Made by a program: the position numbers and the translations under genes. Below are positions 1-5,672 of a DNA stretch of 6,513 nucleotides, in pieces. The notes beneath the pieces are model-generated. The model saw nothing but the letters and a program-made list of their open reading frames with translations. It was not told the DNA's origin and ran no database searches. Source of the stretch: JALWSI01 sp964569095 [NCBI: uncultured Aquificales bacterium] (lineage in GTDB: Bacteria; Thermosulfidibacterota; Thermosulfidibacteria; Thermosulfidibacterales); assembly GCA_964569095.1 (NCBI GenBank), contig CAZMTB010000102.1, positions 1 through 6,513 on the forward strand. The letters run 5' to 3'. How positions within the stretch are numbered: position 1 is the stretch's first letter; every line of letters starts with the position of its first letter.

Positions 1-2
1 GC

Positions 3-95
3 TACACAAACCAGAATCCCCATCCCCTCTTGCTGCTCCAGATAGAGAAGGGCTCGTTGAAGATCGTGGCACCCTCCGAGCTGGCAACAAACTGA
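3..95 (+). CDS. C-terminal fragment of an upstream gene, possibly an ABC transporter substrate-binding protein
   Basis: This frame is open from the left edge to a TGA at 93-95 and encodes about 30 residues, ending in PSELATN. Codon choice (CTG, CTC, ATA, AAG, GTG) matches the neighbouring real genes. The fragment has an Asn-Pro-His-Pro run, a hydrophobic strand LLLLQI, then a second short strand LKIV. This resembles the last two strands of periplasmic amino-acid-type (LivK-like) binding proteins, whose C-termini often read N-P-x-K-x-x-x-x-x-Q-I-x-x-G-x-x. That identification is inference from a very short tail and should be treated as weak. The stop lies 21 bases before the YchF-like start on the same strand, so the two are probably co-transcribed. 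Confidence 0.4.
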   Translation, partial: YTNQNPHPLLLLQIEKGSLKIVAPSELATN

Positions 96-116
96 GGCAA
101 GGGCATACGGCTACCC

Positions 117-1163
117 ATGAAACTCAAGATAGGCGTGGTGGGTCTTCCCCTGTCGGGAAAAAGCACGGTCTTCTCTGCAATAACCGGCAGCCTGGGAGTG
201 GCTACCCAGGGAAAGGGTAGGCTCGAACCCAACCTGGCCACGGTGAAGGTGCCGGATCCCAGGGTGGAGGAGCTGTCAAAGATCTACTCTCCCCAAAAGA
301 CCACCCACGCCCAGGTTCAATACGTTGACCTTGCAGAAGGGGCGACGGCCCACGGGGGATCGAAAGAGAAGGAGCTGGACTACCTGATACACCACCTGAA
401 CGAGGTGAACGCCCTGGTGCACGTGGTTAGAAACTTTCACCGGGCAGGCGAACCACCAACCCCCCAAAGCGACTTCGAGGCCTTCGAGGAGGAGCTGATA
501 CTCGCAGACCTGATGATGGTGGAAAAGAGGATAGACCGCCTGGGCCGCGAGATAACCAAGGGAAAGAAAGGGGATCCCGCGGAACTGGAGCTGCTCAAGC
601 AGGCCAAGGAGGTGCTGGAATCCCAAAGGGCCCTCAGGGGATGCGAATTTATCCACGAACCGCAGCTGAAAGGATACGGATTTCTCTCTGCCAAGCCCTG
701 CATAGTGGTACTAAACAGCGACGAGAGTTCGGAACTCCCCAAGACGGAGCTACCACCCGGCCTGCCGGTGGTGGAGGTGCACGCCAAACTCGAGGTGGAG
801 ATACTGGAACTCCCTCCCGAGGAGGCACAGGGATTCAGGGAGGAGATGGGAATAGTCGAACCTGCCACCCACAGGCTGATCAGGGAGTCGTACTCGCTAC
901 TCGACCTCATATCCTTTTTCACCGTGGGGGAGGACGAGGTTAGGGCTTGGACCATACGGCGGGGCACCACTGCCCAGAAGGCAGCGGGCGTGATACACTC
1001 GGACATAGAGAAGGGATTCATAAGGGCCGAGGTGCTCTCATACGAGGACCACCTGAGGTACGGAACCTTCAAGGCAGCCCAGAAAGCGGGCAAGGTAAGG
1101 CTGGAGGGCAAGGACTACCTGGTTCAGGACGGCGACATAATGAGCTTCAGGTTCAACGTTTAG
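117..1163 (+). CDS. Divergent YchF/OLA1-family P-loop NTPase with C-terminal TGS domain
   Basis: The 348-residue protein is a little shorter than typical YchF (about 363). Residues 9-17 form the P-loop GLPLSGKST, in the same place as GLPNVGKST in YchF. The EPN...VPDPR segment (37-49) and VHVVRNF (101-107) are family landmarks. Residues about 110-190 are the helical insertion typical of YchF/OLA1. N200-S-D-E203 matches the NxxE replacement of the G4 motif that gives YchF its ATP preference. The C-terminal part, about 266-348 (DLISFFTVGEDEVRAW to GDIMSFRFNV), is the TGS/DUF933 domain. The G3 region reads DLAEGA at 71-76, not the usual DIAGLVKGAS, so this is a divergent paralogue rather than orthodox ychF. 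YchF proteins are cytosolic, ribosome-associated ATPases linked to stress responses; whether this variant does the same is unknown. The ATG at 117 places the first strand and P-loop at the expected distance. Confidence 0.88.
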   Translation: MKLKIGVVGLPLSGKSTVFSAITGSLGVATQGKGRLEPNLATVKVPDPRVEELSKIYSPQKTTHAQVQYVDLAEGATAHGGSKEKELDYLIHHLNEVNALVHVVRNFHRAGEPPTPQSDFEAFEEELILADLMMVEKRIDRLGREITKGKKGDPAELELLKQAKEVLESQRALRGCEFIHEPQLKGYGFLSAKPCIVVLNSDESSELPKTELPPGLPVVEVHAKLEVEILELPPEEAQGFREEMGIVEPATHRLIRESYSLLDLISFFTVGEDEVRAWTIRRGTTAQKAAGVIHSDIEKGFIRAEVLSYEDHLRYGTFKAAQKAGKVRLEGKDYLVQDGDIMSFRFNV

Positions 1164-1177
1164 GGCTAAGAAACCCG

Positions 1178-1552
1178 CTAATACTCCTCCACCGAGAAGC
1201 CGTTTCCAAAGAGCCAGGGAGTCACCCTGCCGAACTTGCCGGTACCGTAATCGAAGGTGTGATAACCACCACCAAAGTCGGGAGAGATATCAATGAAGGC
1301 CCCTCTCCCATAATCGAAGGCTGTGAATCCCCCTCCAGGTTTGGGGGTTACGACTATGGTTGCGCCCCTCTTGCTATCATAAGCCGTGTATCCACCACCC
1401 ACCCTGGGTCTAACCGACATAAAGGAGCCCCTGCTGTAATCGTAGCAGGAATATCCCCCTCCCCAGCTCTTGTAGCAGTGCATGCCCGCCCATGCACATC
1501 CCACAGTCATCCATAAAAACAGCGCGCTACCAACCAGCAACCTCTTCATCAT
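1178..1552 (-). CDS. Exported small protein of tandem 21-residue Gly/Tyr repeats
   Basis: I do not recognise a named family. The ATG at 1552 is chosen because GAGGGGG lies 8 bases upstream and because it begins a good signal peptide: MMKR, a hydrophobic core LLVGSALFLWMTV, then AWA before Gly23. TVGC at 16-19 also fits a loose lipobox, so a lipoprotein is possible. The mature part is four 21-residue units (residues 31-51, 52-72, 73-93, 94-114) of the form GGG[YF]xx[YF]D[YS]xxGxxxxxxPxx, followed by a fifth, partial copy FGNGFSVEEY. Two further cysteines lie at 26 and 36. A longer frame opens at 1633 but adds 27 residues that precede the signal peptide and overlap the upstream gene. The aromatic/Gly spacing suggests repeated beta hairpins, perhaps a surface or wall-bound protein; this is inference. 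It converges on the YchF-like gene with a 14-base gap and lies 65 bases after the radical SAM gene. Confidence 0.8.
   Translation of the reverse strand: MMKRLLVGSALFLWMTVGCAWAGMHCYKSWGGGYSCYDYSRGSFMSVRPRVGGGYTAYDSKRGATIVVTPKPGGGFTAFDYGRGAFIDISPDFGGGYHTFDYGTGKFGRVTPWLFGNGFSVEEY
1211..1462 (-). repeat. Four in-frame 63-bp coding repeats (21-residue period)
   Basis: The units are 1400-1462, 1337-1399, 1274-1336 and 1211-1273, followed by a partial fifth at 1181-1210. The period is exact at the protein level, with Gly-Gly-Gly-aromatic opening each unit and Pro three positions from its end. At DNA level the copies have drifted, with the clearest shared words around the Asp-Tyr codons. This suggests an old duplication kept by selection rather than a recent slippage array. 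Confidence 0.8.
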
Positions 1553-1560
1553 CAATCTAA

Positions 1561-1567
1561 CCCCCTC
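1561..1567 (-). promoter_or_regulatory. Ribosome binding site of the repeat-protein gene
   Basis: GAGGGGG sits 8 bases before the ATG at 1552 and 11 before a second ATG at 1549. It decides the start in favour of the 124-residue form with a signal peptide over the longer frame starting at 1633. Confidence 0.7.
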
Positions 1568-1589
1568 GATTATGGATCCTCCCCTCCTC

Positions 1590-1617
1590 AAGATAAGAGG
1601 TGGCAACGCGTTGTCAA
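1590..1617 (-). promoter_or_regulatory. Candidate sigma-70-type promoter for the repeat-protein gene
   Basis: On the minus strand a perfect TTGACA (1612-1617) is followed after 16 bases by TATCTT (1590-1595), which matches four of six bases of TATAAT. The -35 element starts immediately after the stop codon of the radical SAM gene. Transcription would start near 1583 and leave a leader of about 30 bases that contains the ribosome binding site. Neither the site nor its activity is proven, but box quality and placement agree. Confidence 0.5.
1601..1616. promoter_or_regulatory. Imperfect 16-bp palindrome overlapping the -35 box, possible operator
   Basis: TGGCAACGCGTTGTCA is a dyad with a perfect 10-bp core (CAACGCGTTG, 1604-1613) and one mismatched pair in the arms. 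It overlaps the -35 element and the upstream part of the spacer, where a repressor would block RNA polymerase. With no loop it is a poor terminator hairpin. A chance palindrome of this size is possible. Confidence 0.3.
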
Positions 1618-2547
1618 CTACAGGGTCAAGCACCTCTTGCAGAGCAGGCCGTCAAGATCGCCTTCCAGGTAACGGCGGCGGATCTCCATGAGTTCCCTTC
1701 CGTTCCATATCTCCTCCAGGGTCTGCTCCCTCAGGTTGCCCAGTATGGTGGTACGCTCCCAGTCCACGCAGCAGAGAACCACGTCCCCGTTGCTCAGAAC
1801 GTAGGCCTGCTCAAAGAGCCTGTTGCAGAAGGTGAAGGGCCTCCACCTCTCGGGATTCAATCCCTTCGAGGCGATCTCCTTCTGGGCCCGGTTCTCCAGG
1901 GGCCTAACGTTCACCTTCACTCCCCTCTCGCCCCAGTAGGACATGATCTCGTCCAGCTCTTCCTCTATGGCCTTGGTACGCACCATGGTGACCCTCACCC
2001 TGGGCTTGGTGCTTCCCTTTCTCTCCTTCAACTCCAGAAACCTGTCTATATTCTTAAGCACCCTTTCGAGCTTCATGCCCACCATCTGGGACTCGTAGGT
2101 CTCCCTGCGAATGCCGTGCACGCTGAAGTTTATCCTGTCTAACCCAGACTCTATCAGCGCTTCCCCCATCTCCTCGTCCAGCAGGGCACCATTGGAGTTT
2201 ATCTTTATCACGGTGTCGGGATGCTTCCTCTCTGCAAGGTACCGGATCTTCTTGCCAAGCTCCCTGTCCATCAGGGGCTCGTTCATGAGGTATGGGCTTA
2301 TTCTCGCAACGGGATACCCGGTGATCTCGTCTGCTATCTTGGTGAAGAGCTCCCACTCCATGGAGTGGCTGGGTATGGCAGGGGCAAGCAGGGAGTTGGG
2401 ACAGAAGACACACCGTGCGTTGCACCCCGTTTGGGTCTGAATCTGAACCACCCGGGGAAATGGAGGGAGGGGCCTCTCCTTCCTCACCAACCTCCGGTAA
2501 ACCCCTTCAAGGGCACCGGTGTACTGGGGCAGGTAGTACCGTCTCAA
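1618..2547 (-). CDS. Radical SAM protein with C-terminal SPASM domain
   Basis: The 309-residue enzyme has the canonical C42-x3-C46-x2-C49 cluster motif that binds the S-adenosylmethionine-reducing [4Fe-4S] centre, preceded by the beta strand VVQIQTQT. The barrel continues with PYLMNEPLMD (86-95, the usual 'GGEP'-like position), KINSNGALL (115-123) and INFSVHG (139-145). The C-terminal SPASM-type domain has C241, the pair C259-C260, the conserved GNLREQTLEEIWNG (270-283), and C303-x2-C306 almost at the C-terminus; these probably bind an auxiliary cluster. SPASM enzymes mature peptides or oxidise sugars and cyclitols (AlbA, PqqE and BtrN are examples); similar proteins also occur in glycan clusters. 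The substrate cannot be named. Translation appears to start at TTG (2547), which shares a TTGA overlap with the stop of the preceding cytidylyltransferase gene, with GGAGG 10 bases upstream, so the two are probably translationally coupled. Confidence 0.88.
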   Translation of the reverse strand: MRRYYLPQYTGALEGVYRRLVRKERPLPPFPRVVQIQTQTGCNARCVFCPNSLLAPAIPSHSMEWELFTKIADEITGYPVARISPYLMNEPLMDRELGKKIRYLAERKHPDTVIKINSNGALLDEEMGEALIESGLDRINFSVHGIRRETYESQMVGMKLERVLKNIDRFLELKERKGSTKPRVRVTMVRTKAIEEELDEIMSYWGERGVKVNVRPLENRAQKEIASKGLNPERWRPFTFCNRLFEQAYVLSNGDVVLCCVDWERTTILGNLREQTLEEIWNGRELMEIRRRYLEGDLDGLLCKRCLTL

Positions 2548-3284
2548 GGCTCCGTATCCTCCAGAATCCTCAAGAAGACCTCCTCTCGCGCCCTGACGAG
2601 GTCTTCTTCGAAGTCTATCTCTATCCAGGGCAGACCCCTAACGTCCACCGCGTAAACTGGGTGCAGGGCCAGCATCCTCTGGAAAGCAGCTGGAATCCAC
2701 CGGTTCACCTCTCCCTCCTCAACCATGGCCTCCACCGTTCTCTTCAAGAGAACCAGGCCGTCTCCCGAGAACCTCACCAAACCAAGGTTCTCTCCGTGGG
2801 CCCGGGAAGGATCCAGCTCCTTGCTTATCTCCACCACCCTCTCCCCCTCGAGTCTAACCTTCATGGTCTCCTCGTCCAGGACGGCCTGGGTGTCAACCGA
2901 GAGCACCGCGTCCCGGGCAGAACCGAGAAGCTCCCTCACCACCTTTGGATGAAAGACCACGTCGCCGTTCAGGATCAAGACGTCTTCCCCCAGCAGGCCC
3001 CTGGCGAGCCAGAAGGAGTAGATGGAGTTAGTGGTGAGGTAGCGGGGGTTCTCCACGTAGCGCACCCCATCACCCAAGGTGGCAAACACCCTCTCTTTCC
3101 CGTGTCCCACCACTACCACGAGGTCATCCACCCCCAGCCTCCTCAACTGCTCCACCTGAAACTCAAGAATGGAGGGGCCCTGCACCGATAGCGTAAGCAG
3201 GGACTTGGGAACCTCTCTGGTCAAGGGAAGCAGTCGCTTCCCTTGACCCGCGGCCAGGATCACCGCCTGAAGTCCCATGCCCAT
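2544..3284 (-). CDS. LicC-like nucleotidyltransferase, phosphocholine cytidylyltransferase family
   Basis: The protein is 246 residues with a single nucleotidyltransferase fold. Residues 8-30 hold the nucleotide-binding signature AVILAAGQGKRLLPLT..PKSLL, with K27 as the expected catalytic lysine. N86-SIYSFWLAR (86-95), LNGDVVF (105-111, metal-binding Asp108), ETMKV (139-143) and GENLG (164-168) follow. PWIEIDFEEDL (219-229) is typical of the phosphocholine cytidylyltransferase branch (COG1213) rather than of glucose-1-phosphate thymidylyl- or uridylyltransferases. It should use CTP to activate a phosphorylated alcohol (phosphocholine, inositol phosphate or similar) as a CDP derivative. No kinase for such an alcohol is in view. 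There are two candidate ATGs: 3284, used here, and 3278. The latter has GGGG at a better distance (8 bases) and gives MGLQAVILAAG. A 123-base gap separates it from the preceding gene. Confidence 0.85.
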   Translation of the reverse strand: MGMGLQAVILAAGQGKRLLPLTREVPKSLLTLSVQGPSILEFQVEQLRRLGVDDLVVVVGHGKERVFATLGDGVRYVENPRYLTTNSIYSFWLARGLLGEDVLILNGDVVFHPKVVRELLGSARDAVLSVDTQAVLDEETMKVRLEGERVVEISKELDPSRAHGENLGLVRFSGDGLVLLKRTVEAMVEEGEVNRWIPAAFQRMLALHPVYAVDVRGLPWIEIDFEEDLVRAREEVFLRILEDTEP

Positions 3285-3407
3285 ATCCCCGATCCAACAA
3301 CCGGTTTCCAGACGTACCCTTGCAGTATCACGCCTCCTCTACAATACCTCCCACCGACCCGCTGCCGTCCATCCAGAGAGGTTTTCGCCAACGAGGCAGA
3401 CTCTCCC

Positions 3408-4427
3408 TCATCCATCGAGAAGCTCTCTTACCACCTGAACCGCACGCTGGGTAGCCCTGCCCGGATTGTAAAAGAGCCTCCTGGCCATGGCCAAGCGGGC
3501 CTCAGACCCCTCCTCGGGATGCTCCAGGGCCTCGCGTATGGCCCCACCAAGCTCCTCTACCCCCTCCACGACGATGCTACCCGTGGCCATCCACGACTCG
3601 AGGTCCGCCGTCTGGGCGTACCTTTGACGGTAGTTTGGTGGCAGTATCGTTACCAGGGGCCTGTTTAGCAACAGGTACTCGTTTGCCACCGAGCTCATGT
3701 CAGAGACGAGAAGGTCGCTTGCGGCCATTGCCGGCACCACGTCTGGATCACGGTAGATGGTCACCCCCGCCGATTCCCAGGTCTTCAGCCTCTCCCTCCA
3801 GGCAGGGTCGCGTAGGGTGTGGTCGTGAAGCTTCACCACAAGCCGCAGCCCGAGAGACAAGCAACACCTAACCACCTCTTCACCGAAGCCTTCCAGGGAA
3901 GACCCCGCGCCCCAGCTGGGAGCGTAGAGCACCACCCTATCCTCTCCTCCTAGGCCAAGACCCTCCCTTGCAACCTCGCGGGTGAGGGTACCATCCACCA
4001 AGGGATCCAGTTTGGGCATGCCCACCCGACACATGCGAGTATCTCCCCTTTTGAGAATCCCCTTCTCGACGAACCTCTCCTCCATGTAGGGTCCCACCAT
4101 AAAGAGCCGATCGTACTCGAGAACCTTCGGAGTGTACGCCCTACCCTTGAAGGAGATCCCGTGGAAGGTGTGAACCTTGGCCTTGCACCTCTTTCCCACC
4201 AGCATGGGATCGGAAGAGAGGTAAACCTGGAGAGGAAGCCACCGGGCCAGAAAGAGCGGTAGCTTCGCCACATCTATTCCGAGAGTGGAGAAGGTATCTT
4301 CTCCTTCCTCACCTCTCGGCGGTTTAACGGTGCCGTAGAAGGGAACCTCACCCTCCAAGGCACGATACAGGGGCCTCAGGCACACCACGTTCATGGGCAC
4401 CCGTGCAAAGAGAAGAACACCCCTCAA
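3408..4427 (-). CDS. CDP-glycerol glycerophosphotransferase-family enzyme (TagB/TagF-like)
   Basis: The 339-residue protein has a GT-B-like layout. Family landmarks are HTFHGISFKG (86-95), equivalent to the conserved His-Gly/Lys-Gly loop; LYAPSWG (167-173), equivalent to the 'YaPTwR' strand; VVKLHDHT (197-204), with the K-x-H pair; and DLLVSDMSSVANEYLLLNRPLV (238-259), the CDP-binding 'D.SS...E' block. Enzymes of this family transfer glycerol phosphate or ribitol phosphate from a CDP donor to teichoic acids and other surface glycans at the inner membrane face. At about 340 residues it is a stand-alone catalytic domain without the extra N-terminal region of TagF. The start is TTG at 4427, sharing a TTGA overlap with the preceding glycosyltransferase; an ATG at codon 12 is possible but would remove the conserved first strand VLLFARVP. 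The donor may be the product of the cytidylyltransferase encoded next; this is inference. Confidence 0.83.
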   Translation of the reverse strand: MRGVLLFARVPMNVVCLRPLYRALEGEVPFYGTVKPPRGEEGEDTFSTLGIDVAKLPLFLARWLPLQVYLSSDPMLVGKRCKAKVHTFHGISFKGRAYTPKVLEYDRLFMVGPYMEERFVEKGILKRGDTRMCRVGMPKLDPLVDGTLTREVAREGLGLGGEDRVVLYAPSWGAGSSLEGFGEEVVRCCLSLGLRLVVKLHDHTLRDPAWRERLKTWESAGVTIYRDPDVVPAMAASDLLVSDMSSVANEYLLLNRPLVTILPPNYRQRYAQTADLESWMATGSIVVEGVEELGGAIREALEHPEEGSEARLAMARRLFYNPGRATQRAVQVVRELLDG

Positions 4428-5512
4428 CCTACGGCCACCTCACGGTAGAGTTCCACCATTCTCCCCGTCCTGAAACGATGGGTGAAGAGCCTTAGTGCCA
4501 ACCTGCGCCCCTGCAACCCCAAACGGGTCCTTAAGGCAGGCACCAGCAGTAACCCCTCAACTGCACTGGCAAGGCCACGCCGGTCTCCAACCTCTACCAG
4601 TAGCCCCGTCTTTCCTTGAAGGACCACCTCTGGGTTACCGGACACCCTGGTGGAGACCACCGGTCTCCCCATGAACATGGCCTCCCTCAAGGCACCGGTA
4701 AGCCCTTCTCCCTTGGTGGAGGCAGAAACCACCACGTCCATGGCAGCCATGCACTCTGCAACGTCGTCGCGGTGCCCCGTGAATACCACCACCGACGACA
4801 GGGGCTCCCAATGCTCCCTGAACTTCTCGGGTCTTCCCCTGCCAACCGCCAGCAAGCGCAAACCCTTGAAACGCCGCGAGAGGGCACCAACGGCAGCCAG
4901 CAGGTCCGGGTATCCCTTCTTCCCCACAAGGGCAGCCACGGTACCAACCACGAACTCCTCCGAGGCAATGGAGAACTGGGCTCTCACCCCCCCACCACTC
5001 ACCTTGGGAGAGAACTCCTCAGGATCGGCGCTTCCGTACACCACCTGGATCTTGCGGGAAGATACCCCGTGCTCCTCCAAGCTCCTGCCCACCGCGTGTG
5101 CCACGGAGACGATTAGCCTCACCCGGGGAGAGCGGAGCATCAACCTGACCAGTCCCTTGGGCCGGTAGGTGGTACCTCGCTGGGCAACCAGGGGAGTATC
5201 GGTTCCCAGAAGAGAGAAGAAGGCGAAGCGGAGGGCAGGATCCCTGTGGGCGTGCACCACCTGGTAACCCTCTTCCAGCACCAGGCGCCTGAACCTCAGC
5301 ATCTCCTTTGGAACCATCCTCTCCATTGGGAAGAGGCGTACCTTGAAACCCTCTTCCTCCAAGCGCTTCAGCTCTCCAGAGAGTACACCACCACCGTTGA
5401 AAACAAGGTCAACCTCTTCCCCCCTCTCTCTCAAGCCCCTCGCCAGACGCACCATCTGCACCGCACCACCCCTGGTGATGTTCTGGTGGCTGGCAACCTG
5501 AAGTATCTTCAA
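4424..5512 (-). CDS. GT4-family glycosyltransferase (GT-B fold)
   Basis: The start is placed at TTG 5512 because GAGGAGGG ends 6 bases upstream and the product then begins MKILQVASHQNITRGGA, the normal first strand and Gly-loop of GT4 enzymes (362 residues). ATG 5518 and TTG 5533 are alternatives, giving 364 or 369 residues. Counting from TTG 5512, residues about 1-165 form the acceptor-side Rossmann domain, including VVHAHRDPALRFAF (85-98). Residues about 180-350 form the sugar-nucleotide domain, with VGTVAALVGKKGYPDLL (189-205), FTGHRDDV (244-251) and the retaining-GT motif E269-x7-E277 in GEGLTGALREAMFMGRPVVS. It should transfer a sugar from an activated nucleotide donor during assembly of a lipid-linked surface polysaccharide; neither sugar nor acceptor can be read from the sequence. 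There is no signal peptide or membrane helix, so it is cytosolic or peripheral. It is the first gene of the putative glycan operon. Confidence 0.87.
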   Translation of the reverse strand: MKILQVASHQNITRGGAVQMVRLARGLRERGEEVDLVFNGGGVLSGELKRLEEEGFKVRLFPMERMVPKEMLRFRRLVLEEGYQVVHAHRDPALRFAFFSLLGTDTPLVAQRGTTYRPKGLVRLMLRSPRVRLIVSVAHAVGRSLEEHGVSSRKIQVVYGSADPEEFSPKVSGGGVRAQFSIASEEFVVGTVAALVGKKGYPDLLAAVGALSRRFKGLRLLAVGRGRPEKFREHWEPLSSVVVFTGHRDDVAECMAAMDVVVSASTKGEGLTGALREAMFMGRPVVSTRVSGNPEVVLQGKTGLLVEVGDRRGLASAVEGLLLVPALRTRLGLQGRRLALRLFTHRFRTGRMVELYREVAVG

Positions 5513-5518
5513 AGGCAT

Positions 5519-5526
5519 CCCTCCTC
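5519..5526 (-). promoter_or_regulatory. Strong ribosome binding site of the GT4 gene
   Basis: GAGGAGGG touches the ATG at 5518 but lies an ideal 6 bases before the TTG at 5512. This favours TTG 5512 as the true start and counts against the longer TTG 5533 form, in which the site would be inside the coding sequence. Confidence 0.6.
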
Positions 5527-5545
5527 GCCACAACCGTGCCCAACC

Positions 5546-5574
5546 CTCATACCTTCACGAGGAGTATTGCACAA
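5546..5574 (-). promoter_or_regulatory. Weak candidate promoter for the glycan operon
   Basis: After the hairpin terminator the minus strand enters an AT-richer stretch. TTGTGC (5569-5574) and TATGAG (5546-5551) are 17 bases apart, matching three of six and four of six consensus bases. Transcription would begin near 5539, giving a leader of about 27 bases to the TTG at 5512. A different reading uses the extended -10-like TGCAATACT slightly upstream. A promoter is expected here because a terminator precedes it; the exact boxes are uncertain. Confidence 0.3.
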
Positions 5575-5585
5575 TTAGAAAGGGC

Positions 5586-5616
5586 AAAACCACCCTCCCG
5601 GGAGAACCCCGCAGGG
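5586..5616 (-). terminator. Rho-independent-type terminator after the chemotaxis-type gene
   Basis: Read on the minus strand, CCCT-G-CGGGG-TTC-TCCCG-GG-AGGG forms a hairpin with a 4-bp outer stem, a small internal loop, a 5-bp inner stem (one G-U pair) and a 3-base loop. It is followed by TGGTTTTGCCCTTT, a short, interrupted U-rich tail. It lies 57 bases past the stop at 5673. A second, weaker 6-bp hairpin (CCTCTC/GAGAGG, 5630-5645) stands just before it. The tail is imperfect, so efficiency is uncertain. Confidence 0.5.
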
Positions 5617-5672
5617 CGATCAGAAGAGACCTCTCGAGAGAGAGGCAGAATCCACCTCAAACGGAACGGTGG

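Noticed and set aside
437-1111. Long open frame on the minus strand inside the YchF-like gene
   Set aside because: It is the antisense shadow of a well-supported P-loop gene; its translation is Ser-rich with no recognisable domain.
1211-1462. CRISPR-like array, because of regularly spaced similar words
   Set aside because: The 63-base period is an exact multiple of three, the units are in-frame coding repeats, and there are no identical direct repeats separated by unique spacers.
1553-1633. N-terminal extension of the repeat protein to an ATG at 1633
   Set aside because: It would precede the signal peptide, overlap the end of the radical SAM gene and span the TTGACA promoter; the ATG at 1552 has a strong ribosome binding site.
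2415-3191. Long plus-strand open frame opposite the cytidylyltransferase and radical SAM genes
   Set aside because: It spans two genes with clear motifs on the other strand and its translation is low-complexity His/Pro/Gln-rich, as expected of an antisense frame.
3264-3335. A 23-codon GTG-started frame on the minus strand just before and across the cytidylyltransferase start (VILQGYVWKPVVGS...)
   Set aside because: GAGGAGG is only one base from the GTG, too close to serve it, and the peptide shows no leader-like features.
3285-3407. Promoter or terminator in the 123-base gap before the cytidylyltransferase gene
   Set aside because: A TATTGT is present but no -35 box at an acceptable distance, and no hairpin with a U-tract. 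The gap is left without a call.
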